From Pseudonocardia alaniniphila (GTDB taxonomy: Bacteria; Actinomycetota; Actinomycetes; Mycobacteriales; Pseudonocardiaceae), in the NCBI RefSeq assembly GCF_022524485.1, contig NZ_JAKXMK010000052.1, positions 1 to 53,657 on the forward strand: DNA of 53,657 nucleotides, written 5' to 3'. The first letter of the stretch is position 1. Every line of letters begins with the position of its first letter. The notes beneath the pieces are model-generated. The model was not told where the DNA came from. It saw nothing but the letters and a program-made list of their open reading frames with translations, and made no database searches. Position numbers and translations under genes: made by a program. This document shows, one piece after another, positions 43,187 to 51,325 of this stretch.

Positions 43187-44017
43187 TCAGTCGCTGTCGG
43201 CGGGGGTGATGAGCCCGTAGTGGCCGTCGTAGCGGTGGTAGAGCAGCGCGCCACGGCCGCGCTCCCGGTCGAGGTAGAACAGGAACGGCAGGTCGAGGGC
43301 AGCCATGCGTTCGATGGCCTCGTCGGTCGAGAGGACTGCCGCCGGTTGTGTGCTCACGGTGACCTCCAGCGCATGGGGAGCCAGTGACTCCGGGTGCGGC
43401 TCGACCTGGGCGATCCGGTAGCCGGTGGGGCCACCGCGGTACAGGACGCTGTCCTGGCCGGTCCCCAGTTCGGTGAACAAGTGAAAGTCGTAGTCCAGCG
43501 ATTCCATGTCGAAGGCGGCCTCGTCGATCTCCGACTCGGCGACGGAGAAGGACTTGTGCCGGATGATCTGCCGCTCGGCCGGTGGGCGCGGGTAGGAGGG
43601 CCCGCGGCGGGTCGGCAGGTCGCCATGGCGCCACTCGGTCCGCTCGTCGCCGGCCGGCGGCCCGGCCATCGAGGGCGCGCTTCGCCCTCGACGGTCCTCC
43701 CAGGTCCCGGCGGCACGGCTCACGTGCTGCAGGCGGTTGCGCAGGCGTTCCTCGAGGCGTGCGAGCGCGTCCCGGTCGGTCCCGCCGTGTACCTGCACGC
43801 GAACGAGGCGGCCGTCGAGATCGATGTTGGCCTGAGCGACGATCGGCCGCTCGGGGTCGCCGTCCCGGGTGATGCGTACGCGGGCGTGCAGGACCGGGCG
43901 GCCGGCGTGGCGCAGGGCGGCGCGCATGCGCTCCGTCACCTCGGCCACGAAAGCGTCGGTGTGGACACCGGTCACCTGGACCTCGATGGGGACGGGCGGG
44001 CTGTTCGATCCGTGCAT
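43187..44017 (-). CDS. Ribosome hibernation factor, long form with two C-terminal domains (RafH/HPF-like)
   Basis: 276 residues. The N-terminal ~100 are an S30AE/HPF-type domain (ARVRITRDGDPERPIVAQANIDLDGRLVRVQVHGG). After a linker, two dimerisation-type domains follow: one from IIRHKSFSVAESEIDEAAFDMESLDYDFHLFTE, a second from VSTQPAAVLSTDEAIERMAALDLPFLFYLDRERG to the end. Two tandem C-terminal domains are the layout of mycobacterial RafH (hypoxia-induced, makes 70S monosome hibernation) rather than the usual single one. ATG 44017 has GGAGA 6 nt upstream. It stabilises inactive ribosomes under stress. Confidence 0.87.
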   Translation of the reverse strand: MHGSNSPPVPIEVQVTGVHTDAFVAEVTERMRAALRHAGRPVLHARVRITRDGDPERPIVAQANIDLDGRLVRVQVHGGTDRDALARLEERLRNRLQHVSRAAGTWEDRRGRSAPSMAGPPAGDERTEWRHGDLPTRRGPSYPRPPAERQIIRHKSFSVAESEIDEAAFDMESLDYDFHLFTELGTGQDSVLYRGGPTGYRIAQVEPHPESLAPHALEVTVSTQPAAVLSTDEAIERMAALDLPFLFYLDRERGRGALLYHRYDGHYGLITPADSD

Positions 44018-44076
44018 CTGGGTCTCCGTGTGCGAGTGAGGGCTGTTGGGTGACGACTCGAGCGGTGGGGTCAGCC

Positions 44077-44095
44077 GATGCCCGCGCTGGGCATC
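44077..44095 (-). terminator. Hairpin at the end of the AlkA gene
   Basis: GATGCCC (44077-44083) pairs with GGGCATC (44089-44095), loop of 5 nt, directly after the AlkA stop codon on the minus strand. It lies in the short gap before the hibernation-factor gene. Confidence 0.4.
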
Positions 44096-44775
44096 TAGAC
44101 CTGCGGCGTTGCCTCCGCCATCTGCCAGAGGTAGAGGCACGCCAGCGTCCGGTGCGGACGCCACGGCTCCGCGATCCGCCCCATCTCGGCGGGGCCCGGC
44201 GGTCCTGACAACCCGTACGCCTTCTCGACGGCGTGGCGGAGGCCGAGGTCGCCGACGGGCAGCACGTCCGGCCGGTTCAGATGGAACATCAGGAACATGT
44301 CGGCGGTCCAGGTGCCGATGCCCTTCACCGCCGAGAGCTGCGCGATCACGTCGTCGTCGGGCAGTTCGTGCAGTCGTTCGAGGTCGAGGTCGCCGGAATC
44401 GATGTGCTCGGCGAGCGAACGCAGTGACGCCGTCTTCGCTCTCGACAGGCCTACGGCCTGGCACAGCTTGTCGGGATCGTCGTCGAGAAGCTCCCGCGGT
44501 GTCGGCGGGTGCCCATCGAAGCGATCGGTCAGTCTTCGATAGATCGAGCGCGATGCGCTGTTGGAAATATTCTGGCTGACGATCGCGCGCACGAGCACGC
44601 CGTAGCGGTCCGTCGGCATGTTCGGATCGGGTGGCGCCGTCGGATCGGGTCGCAGTGCTGGTTGGTTGCCATCGCGCACGATCCCGTCGATGATCCCGCG
44701 CAAGACGGGGTCGGAGCGCCGCAGGTGCTCCTCCGGAGTTCGCCGGTGTAGCTGCGACAGGTCAGATCTTGTCAT
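44095..44775 (-). CDS. DNA-3-methyladenine glycosylase II (AlkA-like, HhH-GPD)
   Basis: 226-residue base-excision enzyme without the E. coli AlkA N-terminal extension. Helix-hairpin-helix LSAVKGIGTWTADMFLMF near residue 145, catalytic Asp in VLPVGDLGLRHAVEKAYG near 175, and the C-terminal EPWRPHRTLACLYLWQMAE segment typical of the AlkA branch. It removes alkylated purines from DNA. ATG 44775 has GGGGAAG 6 nt upstream. A second copy of its C-terminal segment lies as a remnant near 49450. Confidence 0.9.
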   Translation of the reverse strand: MTRSDLSQLHRRTPEEHLRRSDPVLRGIIDGIVRDGNQPALRPDPTAPPDPNMPTDRYGVLVRAIVSQNISNSASRSIYRRLTDRFDGHPPTPRELLDDDPDKLCQAVGLSRAKTASLRSLAEHIDSGDLDLERLHELPDDDVIAQLSAVKGIGTWTADMFLMFHLNRPDVLPVGDLGLRHAVEKAYGLSGPPGPAEMGRIAEPWRPHRTLACLYLWQMAEATPQV

Positions 44776-45077
44776 CGTGGCTTCCCCTCGTGCTGTGCGG
44801 TCACTGCCGTGCCGGCACAGTTCGCTGAGAGAGCAACGGGTCATGTCCCGTCGGCTCACGCTGTCGATTCCGGTCTGCCTGTTGCCGATCGATTCTCAAC
44901 GTCCAGAGCTTCGGCAGCCACACGACGAGCGCCCTGTTACGACTGGTGAGAGGGCAGCTGAGCTCCCGTGTGCCGAGTGCCGGCGTCGCACCAGGGAGAC
45001 CCCACGGTACACAGCGGGGCGGTCAGGGAAGCGCGTCAACAGCGTGCACCTTGGCGTCAGCCTGATGCCCGAGCCGA
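44776..45077. other. Intergenic region, nothing recognised
   Basis: 302 bp upstream of the AlkA gene. No ORF with supporting features. Presumably contains the AlkA promoter. Confidence 0.35.
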
Positions 45078-45254
45078 CTACACCAGATGCTCGAGACTCA
45101 CGATGTGCTCGTCTCGGATGCGCAGAAAAACATCATTTCCGCGCCAGAACACCGTCCATCCGTCTTCCCGATCTACCCGGGTGGCGTGGATCTCGCTCTC
45201 GAACTGAAATTCGTCGCTGTGGATGTGGATTCGGTACGTCTGTTCTGGATCCAT
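45078..45254 (-). CDS. Small conserved-looking protein, 58 residues
   Basis: ATG 45254 to TAG 45078. The protein begins MDPEQTYRIHIHSDEFQFES and contains DGWTVFWRGNDVFLRIRDEHIVSLEHLV: alternating charged and aromatic residues in two or three beta strands, a globular-looking composition unlike random high-GC frames. AAGGAG lies 12 nt before the ATG, a little far. Upstream the frame stays open for about 40 codons but offers no other start. Family not recognised; it may be a small beta-sheet DNA- or RNA-contacting protein (inference). It lies directly beside the hairpin repeat array. Confidence 0.6.
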   Translation of the reverse strand: MDPEQTYRIHIHSDEFQFESEIHATRVDREDGWTVFWRGNDVFLRIRDEHIVSLEHLV

Positions 45255-45483
45255 GTTGATCGCAGGCTCCTTCTCGATGGCGACCGTGTGCTCGCCGCGG
45301 GCGTGCGGATGCTGGACGTCGGCCGCGTTCCGCTCCGGCGACGAGGAGTACGCGCCGGGAGACGACCATAAGGACGGCCGTCAGGCCTCGCCACACTCCG
45401 GCGCGAGTACTCCGATAACTGCGAAAACGGTATGACACCGACATATAGGCCCCTGGTGCTGATCCTTTCCCGTCGGCCCGATG

Positions 45484-46089
45484 ATGATCGTCGTTTGGGG
45501 TCTCGTAGCCGTGTATTGCGCGGTTGTCGACCCCGATCTGCTGATCATGGTCAGGTGCCGGGCCAGTCGCCCGATCCGGCGAGCCCGGCCGCCCCATGAT
45601 CATCGTTTGGGGCCGTACAGCTGTGTCTGGCGCGGTTGTTGGTCCCGAACTGCTGATCATGGACGGGAAGGGGGTTGTTGCGCGGCGCGGCGACGGCTCG
45701 CCGCCGGTGCCGTTCGGGGCCGCGCTGGTGTCCCGCCGGGTTGGTCGGTGTCGACCTGCTGGTTATCGACGGGTGTAGCTGTCCCTCCTGCTTGGGGGGG
45801 ACCCGTCCGCTCTGAGTGCATGATCATCGTTTTGGGCCGCATCGCCGTGTATTGCGCGGTTGTCGACCCCGATCTGCCGATCATGATCGGGTGCCGGGCC
45901 AGTCGCCCGGCCCGGCGAGCCCGGCCGCCCCATGATCGTGTTTGGGGTCGCGCAGCCGCGTCCGGCGCGGTTGCTGGTCCCAAACTGCTGATCATAGTGG
46001 GCCGCCCTGCCCGTCGCTCGAGGATGATCATCGGTTGGGGCCGTACAGCCGCGTCCAGCACGGCTGCCGGTCCCACCATGACGATCATG
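45484..46089. repeat. Array of five ~66-67-bp hairpin repeats
   Basis: Units at 45484-45549, 45595-45661, 45819-45885, 45931-45996 and 46024-46089, same orientation. Each runs from (C)ATGATCATCGTTTGGGG to a GATCATG end, so the termini are inverted repeats. The interior also pairs: in unit 4 GTTTGGG with CCCAAAC and CCGCG with CGCGG; in unit 1 GGGGTC with GACCCC. Each unit can thus fold into one long imperfect hairpin or cruciform. Units 1 and 3 share one loop type (GTGTATTGCGCGGTTGTCGA), units 2, 4 and 5 another. No transposase lies nearby. Open frames through the repeats look coincidental. Confidence 0.85.
45550..45930. repeat. Duplicated 45-bp spacer within the hairpin array
   Basis: The sequence between units 1 and 2 (45550-45594) and that between units 3 and 4 (45886-45930) are nearly identical: both contain GTGCCGGGCCAGTCGCCCG and GGCGAGCCCGGCCGCCC. 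Hairpin-spacer-hairpin (about 178 bp) has therefore been duplicated as a block, now separated by 157 bp of unrelated sequence. Confidence 0.75.
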
Positions 46090-46397
46090 CTCGCGGGTCG
46101 TCTCCCGGCGAGCACCGGCAGGCCGGTCGGCAATCCGGCTGTCCGCACCGACCTGCGGATCACGGATCGGCAGCGGGCGGCCTTCCTGCTGAGGCGAGGG
46201 CCGGCCAGCCCTGAGCGTTGATCGTCGCAATCATTGCTGAGGGTGGCTGTCCGGACGGCGTCGGTGACGACGATTCCCGGTCGAAGGGTCGGCATGTACA
46301 TTCGGCTGCCGATGCGGACATGTCCGTCGAGGAGCCGAGGCGTTGATCGGAAGAACAAGCCGAAAAGACACAGGAATTGGTCCGGTCACGGCTTCGG

Positions 46398-46844
46398 ATG
46401 ACCGACCGGGCCGACACCGGGGAGGATGACGTGGACCCTGACGAGGTTGACGACGACGTGTTCGAGCAGCTCGACGAGCTGGACACCCTGGAAACGGGCG
46501 GACCTGATGATCCGTTGGACGAGGGATTGTCGCCGCCCGAGCGCCCATGGGCGGTCGATGATTGGGGAACCACGCCGCGCGAGGAGGCGGAGGGCGAGAG
46601 CCTGGACCGTCTGCTGGCTCGTGAACTGCCTGATTCCGGGGGCGAGGAAGAGTGGGACAACCTCGGCGATGTATCCGACACCGACGGAGAGCTGAGGGAT
46701 GACGAGGTCGGCGATGCGCGAGCCGGCCGGCTCGTCGCTGACAGCGATATCGACGGCGAGCTGGACGCGCACGACGTCGGAGTGGACGGCGCGGGAGCGT
46801 CTGCCGAGGAAGCTGCCGTGCACCTGACCGATCCCGACGCGTAA
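46398..46844 (+). CDS. DUF5709 domain-containing acidic protein
   Basis: 148 residues, strongly acidic (DDVDPDEVDDDVFEQLDELDT). The recognisable DUF5709 core is LDEGLSPPERPWAVDDWGTT followed by REEAEGESLDRLLARELPD. No enzymatic motif, signal peptide or membrane segment. Function unknown in all actinomycetes. ATG 46398 is chosen, as the family usually starts shortly before the acidic stretch; no strong ribosome-binding site is visible. It lies between the hairpin array and recQ. Confidence 0.75.
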   Translation: MTDRADTGEDDVDPDEVDDDVFEQLDELDTLETGGPDDPLDEGLSPPERPWAVDDWGTTPREEAEGESLDRLLARELPDSGGEEEWDNLGDVSDTDGELRDDEVGDARAGRLVADSDIDGELDAHDVGVDGAGASAEEAAVHLTDPDA

Positions 46845-47014
46845 GTCGGTCTCGGGGCCGAGCTCGATCACACCCGACCGATTCCGCTTCTTTCCCTCCC
46901 TTGATCCGGATAGACGTAGATCTGATCGTCGAACATGACAAAATGACTTCTCCTCGGGGTGGCGGGATGCGTGATCATCGATTCGTGTGACAGCGTCACG
47001 AGCCGCTCCCTGGG

Positions 47015-47020
47015 TACCTT
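47015..47020 (+). promoter_or_regulatory. -10-like TACCTT for leaderless recQ
   Basis: TACCTT (TANNNT) followed by 6 nt and ATG 47027; no ribosome-binding site is possible. About 20 bp upstream is a small perfect palindrome, GTGACAGCGTCAC, that could be a regulator site. Confidence 0.45.
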
Positions 47021-47026
47021 CGACGT

Positions 47027-48685
47027 ATGTCCGGCCCACGCCTCACGCCTGCCGCGGTAGCGAGCGCGCTGTTCGACTTCAGCTTGCGGCCTTCCCAGAA
47101 ACAGGCGGTCGATGCGGTCGTCGCGGGCCGTGACACGCTGGCCGTGCTGCCGACTGGCAGCGGAAAGAGCGCCATCTACCAACTCGCAGGCCTCTCTCTC
47201 GGCGGTCTCACGCTGGTGATCTCGCCGCTGATCGCCTTGCAGCGCGACCAGATCAGATCGATCGCAGGCCGCCGCTACGGAGCGCCACGGCCTGTCGAAG
47301 CCGAGCTGCTGAATTCCTCTCAGAGGGCGCACGAGCGTCAGGACACCCTTGCGCGTCTGGCCAGGGGAGACCTCGATTTTCTCCTCATCGGACCTGAGCA
47401 ACTCACGAACTCCGAGACGCGCGACGCGGTACGTGCCGGCGCACGCGACGTCGGCCTGTTCGTCGTCGACGAGGCGCATCTCGTGAGCGAGTGGGGTCAG
47501 GAGTTCAGGCCCGAGTACCTGAGGCTGGTCGACGCGATCGCCGAACTCGGCCGACCGACGATCCTCGCTCTGACGGCGACGGCGTCCCCGCCCGTGCAGG
47601 CGGACATCACGCGCCGCCTGGGAATGCGGTCTCCGGAAGTAGTGGTCGCCGATTTCGACCGACCGAACATATCGCTCGCCATGCGGCAAACCCAGCCCAG
47701 CAAGCCGGAGGCCCGCGCTGTCGACGATCGTTGCGTCGACGTGGTGATCCAGCAAGAGACTCCTGCCCTGGTCTACGCGCTCACTCACGCACGATGCGAG
47801 TCGCTCGCCGACAGGCTCCGGCTCGACGACTTCCGGACGGCTCCGTACCACGCTGGTCTGGCTGCCGGCGCCAGGGCGGACGTTCAGGACAGATTCTTCT
47901 CGGGACGCCTGGATGTCGTGGTTGCCACCAGCGCGTTCGGCCTGGGAATCGACAAGTCTGATATCCGGACCGTGGTGCATGCGGGCGTCCCCGCAAGCAT
48001 CGACGACTATTACCAGGAGATCGGGCGTGCCGGCCGGGACGGAGAGCCGGCTGCTGCGGTCCTGGTGCACGACCCGCGGACCATTCGAATACCTCGAAGC
48101 CTCGCGGCGCGTACGCACCTGGGCGAAGAGACGCTTCATCGGGTCGTCGATGCAATCGAGAACGCCGGCGGGCAGGTTGCAGTTGCGGATCTGGTCGAGT
48201 CTTCCGAGGTGCATGCACACGCTGTCGACCGCGTGGTCAACGAACTGAGTGAGCTGGGATTCGTCAGACTTGCAGGATCTGGTCAGCAGCGCGTTGTCGA
48301 GCCTGAGCAGGATCTACCCCGTCCCGTCGATCTGACCGATCAACTGGTGGCGCTGGATCAACGGCGGCAAGCCGTGCTGTCCAGCCGTCTCAACGCCGCC
48401 CGCGAGTACGCGGAGAGTACGCGATGCCGTCGGGCGGAACTTCTCGCCTATTTCGGCGAGAGCTATACCCCTCCCTGCGAGAACTGCGACAACGATCAGT
48501 TCTCGAAACCGACGGCACCTTCCCGTCCGTCGGTCACCGGTGGGATTCCGGTGCGCCATCGCCTCTGGGGAGAGGGACAGATGCTGAGCCGAGACGACCA
48601 CGAGCTTCTGGTCTACTTCGAGAGTGTCGGATACAAACACCTGACCGCGTCAACGCTGTCGTCAGGGATCCTGCATCGGCGGTGA
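47027..48685 (+). CDS. recQ: RecQ-family ATP-dependent DNA helicase
   Basis: 552-residue 3'-5' helicase. Motif 0 FSLRPSQKQAV, Walker A LPTGSGKSAIYQ, DEAH box VVDEAHLVSEWG, motif III LALTATAS, motif V TSAFGLGIDKSDIRTVVH, motif VI QEIGRAGRDGEPA. A zinc-type region, CRRAELLAYFGE, is followed by CENCD, then a winged-helix-like tail. The fourth zinc Cys (expected two residues after the CD pair) is replaced, reading CENCDND. There is no HRDC domain. ATG 47027 appears leaderless. It unwinds forked or structured DNA; next to a hairpin array this is suggestive only. Confidence 0.9.
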   Translation: MSGPRLTPAAVASALFDFSLRPSQKQAVDAVVAGRDTLAVLPTGSGKSAIYQLAGLSLGGLTLVISPLIALQRDQIRSIAGRRYGAPRPVEAELLNSSQRAHERQDTLARLARGDLDFLLIGPEQLTNSETRDAVRAGARDVGLFVVDEAHLVSEWGQEFRPEYLRLVDAIAELGRPTILALTATASPPVQADITRRLGMRSPEVVVADFDRPNISLAMRQTQPSKPEARAVDDRCVDVVIQQETPALVYALTHARCESLADRLRLDDFRTAPYHAGLAAGARADVQDRFFSGRLDVVVATSAFGLGIDKSDIRTVVHAGVPASIDDYYQEIGRAGRDGEPAAAVLVHDPRTIRIPRSLAARTHLGEETLHRVVDAIENAGGQVAVADLVESSEVHAHAVDRVVNELSELGFVRLAGSGQQRVVEPEQDLPRPVDLTDQLVALDQRRQAVLSSRLNAAREYAESTRCRRAELLAYFGESYTPPCENCDNDQFSKPTAPSRPSVTGGIPVRHRLWGEGQMLSRDDHELLVYFESVGYKHLTASTLSSGILHRR

Positions 48686-48718
48686 GCAGGTCCCGCTCGG
48701 GGCGAGCAGCCAGTCCTG

Positions 48719-49414
48719 CTACCCGTCGGAGTCACGCTGTGCAGGCGTTGTGGCGGCCGTGACAACGAGTTGCGGGGAGATCTCGTCCAGTGAGCGGACG
48801 ACGACACGGGCGAGTGCGAGCGCGTTGTCGTCCGGCGGAAAGGCCACGTTCGGCACCGCGATGAGGCCCAGACCAGCCGCCGCGGCCGACCGGAGCCCGT
48901 TGCTCGAGTCCTCCACCGCCACGGCACGCGCCGCGGACACGCCGAGCCGCCGAACCGCCTCCTGATAGACGGCAGGGGAGGGCTTGCCCGACCCCACTTC
49001 CTCGGTGGAGACCGTGACCCGGAACGAGTTGCGGAAATCCGCCGACTCCAGCACAGCGTCGATCAATCGCCGCGGAGAGGAGGAGGCGAGCCCGAGCGGC
49101 CACCGGCTGCCCAGCCGCCGCACGACCTCGCCTGCGCCGGGAAGCAGGGGCGGCCTCGCGCCGTAGCGGGCAGCCATGCGGTCGATCACCGTGGTCGCGA
49201 CCTCTTCCGGCCGGCCCGGAACGCCTACCGTCTCGGTCAGATATGCGGACCACTCCGCCGTGCTCATCCCCTGCATCGCACGGGTCGCATCCGCAGGCCA
49301 GGGCCGTCCGGCCGCGTCGGCCATCGCGCGGCGCACCTCGTCCCACAGCTCCTCGGAGTCGACGAGCACGCCATCGAGGTCGAAGACCACCGCCTCCACG
49401 CCGCCGCCTGCCAT
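48719..49414 (-). CDS. HAD-superfamily phosphatase (beta-phosphoglucomutase-like)
   Basis: 231 residues. HAD motif I VFDLDGVLVDSEELW at the N-terminus (both Asp present), motif II Ser/Thr in LGLASSSPRRLI near 110, motif III Lys in GSGKPSPAVYQEA, motif IV EDSSNGLRSAAAAG. The small helical cap (C1) between motifs I and II fits the beta-phosphoglucomutase/phosphoglycolate group. It hydrolyses or isomerises a phosphorylated small molecule. ATG 49414 has GAGGAGGG just upstream. It converges on recQ (33-bp gap). Confidence 0.9.
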   Translation of the reverse strand: MAGGGVEAVVFDLDGVLVDSEELWDEVRRAMADAAGRPWPADATRAMQGMSTAEWSAYLTETVGVPGRPEEVATTVIDRMAARYGARPPLLPGAGEVVRRLGSRWPLGLASSSPRRLIDAVLESADFRNSFRVTVSTEEVGSGKPSPAVYQEAVRRLGVSAARAVAVEDSSNGLRSAAAAGLGLIAVPNVAFPPDDNALALARVVVRSLDEISPQLVVTAATTPAQRDSDG

Positions 49415-49449
49415 CGGCCCTCCTCGGTCGTCCTGTGGTCCGCGGTCCT

Positions 49450-49520
49450 CGCCGCGCCGGAGCGCGATCTGCCAGAGGTGCATGCATGCGGGTGTTCGGT
49501 AGGGGCGCCACGGCTCCGCG
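49450..49520 (-). pseudogene. AlkA C-terminal remnant
   Basis: On the minus strand this reads AEPWRPYRTPACMHLWQIAL, closely matching the AEPWRPHRTLACLYLWQMAE end of the intact AlkA gene at 44095. Nothing upstream in that frame resembles the rest of the enzyme. A short relic of a second glycosylase gene, just upstream of the HAD gene. Confidence 0.55.
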
Positions 49521-49545
49521 CCGGCGTCGCCAGGGTTCGATGTGG

Positions 49546-49803
49546 CTACCGGCTTAGGCGTGCCCGCCGCAGGCTGGCGGTCGCCCACCCGAATGCGCCG
49601 ATGCAGCCCAGCGTGATCACCCCGAAGATGATGCCGAGCACGATCTGGCCCTCGAGAAAGAAGATCACGGTGACGAGGGTGGACAGCACGAACGCAACGG
49701 TGGCGATCCCCGCGTGTAGCCGCAGCGCGCTCTGCCCGTCCGGTGTGCGCGCATCGGCGGCGGGTCCACCGGCACCGGGCACCGACTGGCTGGAGAAATG
49801 CAT
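49546..49803 (-). CDS. Small membrane protein with two helices
   Basis: 85 residues: a polar N-terminus, then two hydrophobic segments, AGIATVAFVLSTLVTVIFFL and IVLGIIFGVITLGCIGAFG, and a basic tail (ASLRRARLSR), giving a helical hairpin with cytosolic ends. Family uncertain, possibly one of the small actinobacterial DUF membrane proteins. ATG 49803 is used; an in-frame ATG 18 nt upstream is possible. No partner gene is evident. Confidence 0.6.
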   Translation of the reverse strand: MHFSSQSVPGAGGPAADARTPDGQSALRLHAGIATVAFVLSTLVTVIFFLEGQIVLGIIFGVITLGCIGAFGWATASLRRARLSR

Positions 49804-49934
49804 GTGCTCCCACTTCGCCATGGGTGCGGGTACCCGGGTTGGCATCCCGACACACGACGGACGACCGCGAGGGGCGAAGCCGTCGATTCCGCCAGAGGTA
49901 GCAGGTGGTTCGGCGTGTCCGTGACGTTCCGGTG

Positions 49935-50560
49935 CCGGCTGTCGCGCCTTTGAGCGGAGCGTTGCCGGTAAGCCCTCGGCGACACTCCGAGTCGTGCCAC
50001 GGACGCGCGGCGTAACGACTCGGCGCAGCCGTAGCCGACCGGCTCGGCGGTCTCGGCGACCGTGTAACCCGACTCCAGCGCGGCCCTGGCGCCGTCGAAG
50101 CGCACCGACTCGACGTACTTGGTGGGGGTCGTGCCGAGCTCTTCGCGGAACAGACGGGTGAGGTGGCGCGGGCTCATCGCGGCGAGCGCTGGGAGCATCG
50201 GGGTGGAGTGGTCGCCCGCGCAGTGCTGAAGTCAGCCGACCGGGGCCGCTCAGCGTGGGCGAGAACCGCGATTGCCAGCCTGGGCGTTGGAGGAACACCA
50301 CGAGCGACTGCGTGACCTGCCGCGCCGGCTCCTCGCCGTGGTCGTCCTCGAGAAGTGCGAGTACACGGTCGATCCCTGCTGGTACACCGGCTGTGGTGAA
50401 CGTCCTGCCGTGGCGGACGACGATGGCGTCGGGCTCCACGACGATGTCCGGGTAGCTCCTGGTCAGCGCGCCGATGTGACGCCAGTGCGTGGTGGCGCGG
50501 CGGCCGTCGAGCAGCCCCCGCCCGCGCGGGGCCCGGCGCCGACGGCACGAGCACGCTCGA
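49935..50560 (-). pseudogene. GlxA-type AraC regulator (DJ-1/PfpI + HTH) remnant
   Basis: Minus strand, in two frames: first the end of a DJ-1/PfpI domain (VVRHGRTFTTAGVPAGIDRVLALLEDDHG, then LVVFLQRPGWQSRFSPTL), then a break near 50230, then the AraC HTH pair (LPALAAMSPRHLTRLFREELGTTPTKYVESVRFDGARAALE and a second HTH ending VSPRAYRQR). The first ~120 residues of the PfpI domain and the segment joining it to the HTH are missing. Not functional. Confidence 0.7.
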
Positions 50561-50798
50561 CGTAGAGCAAATTTACGGGAAAGGCGTGGCCCATGACCGA
50601 AACGATCGCGAGGATGGACATTTCGGACACGTGGCCGGTATGCGAGCCGCCGAACTGATCCGAAAAACCGGCACTGCGCGTCGTTCGCTCGCTACCGCCG
50701 GTTGTTCTACTTCGCGATACCATGGCATCGGTCCCGGAATGTGAGCTGCCATCTGGTTCACGCAAGAGAAAATGAGTCAGAAGAAAGGCCATGCAAAC

Positions 50799-51308
50799 AT
50801 GACTGCAATGACCCCGTCCCGCACCGACTCCCGGCGGCGGACCAGCGCGGCCGACCGCTTCGTTGCCTCGGCGCGGCTGGCGAACAACCTCCAGGTCGTC
50901 CTGGTCGACCTGATCGAACTGCATCTGCAGGGAAAGCAGGCACACTGGAACGTCGTCGGTAAGAACTTCCGTGACCTGCACCTGCAGCTCGACGAGTTGG
51001 TCGACATCGCCAGGGAAGCCAGCGACACCATCGCGGAGCGGCTGCGGGCCCTGCAGGCGAGCCCTGACGGCCGCTCCGACACCGTGACCGCCACCACCAG
51101 CCTGCCGGCCTTTCCCGCAGGCGAGCAGAACACCGCCACGGTGGTCGACCTGATCACCGATCGCATCGCCGCCGCGACCGCGACCATGCGCACCGTTCAC
51201 GACGATGTCGATGCGGACGACCCGTCCAGCGCCGATCTATTGCACGCGATCATCGATGATCTGGAGAAGTACGCCTGGATGATCAACGCGGAGAATCACA
51301 GCGCCTGA
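50799..51308 (+). CDS. dps: Dps-type DNA-binding ferritin-like protein
   Basis: 169-residue four-helix ferritin-like protein. Ferroxidase-site residues typical of Dps are in LHLQGKQAHWNVVGKNFRDLHLQLDELVD (His, His and Asp/Glu), and the C-terminal helices carry LLHAIIDDLEKYAWMINAEN. Basic residues in the N-terminal tail (SRTDSRRRTSAADR) suit DNA binding. It forms a dodecamer that stores iron and protects DNA. ATG 50799 has AGAAAGG about 10 nt upstream; an in-frame ATG at 50772 is possible. It converges on the PIG-L gene. Confidence 0.9.
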   Translation: MTAMTPSRTDSRRRTSAADRFVASARLANNLQVVLVDLIELHLQGKQAHWNVVGKNFRDLHLQLDELVDIAREASDTIAERLRALQASPDGRSDTVTATTSLPAFPAGEQNTATVVDLITDRIAAATATMRTVHDDVDADDPSSADLLHAIIDDLEKYAWMINAENHSA

Positions 51309-51325
51309 CGTAATAAGTGCGTTGA

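Noticed and set aside
45481..46221. Open frame of about 246 codons on the plus strand through the hairpin array
   Set aside because: The frame is kept open by the repeated units, has no ribosome-binding site and no domain; the inverted ends and internal pairing explain the sequence better than coding.
46986..46999. GTGACAGCGTCAC palindrome before recQ as a LexA/SOS box
   Set aside because: It does not match the actinobacterial LexA consensus (TCGAAC-N4-GTTCGA) or the RecA-NDp motif; kept only as a possible unknown site.
46868..48220. Long minus-strand frame opposite recQ
   Set aside because: It mirrors the codon structure of recQ, which has all helicase motifs; antisense shadow.
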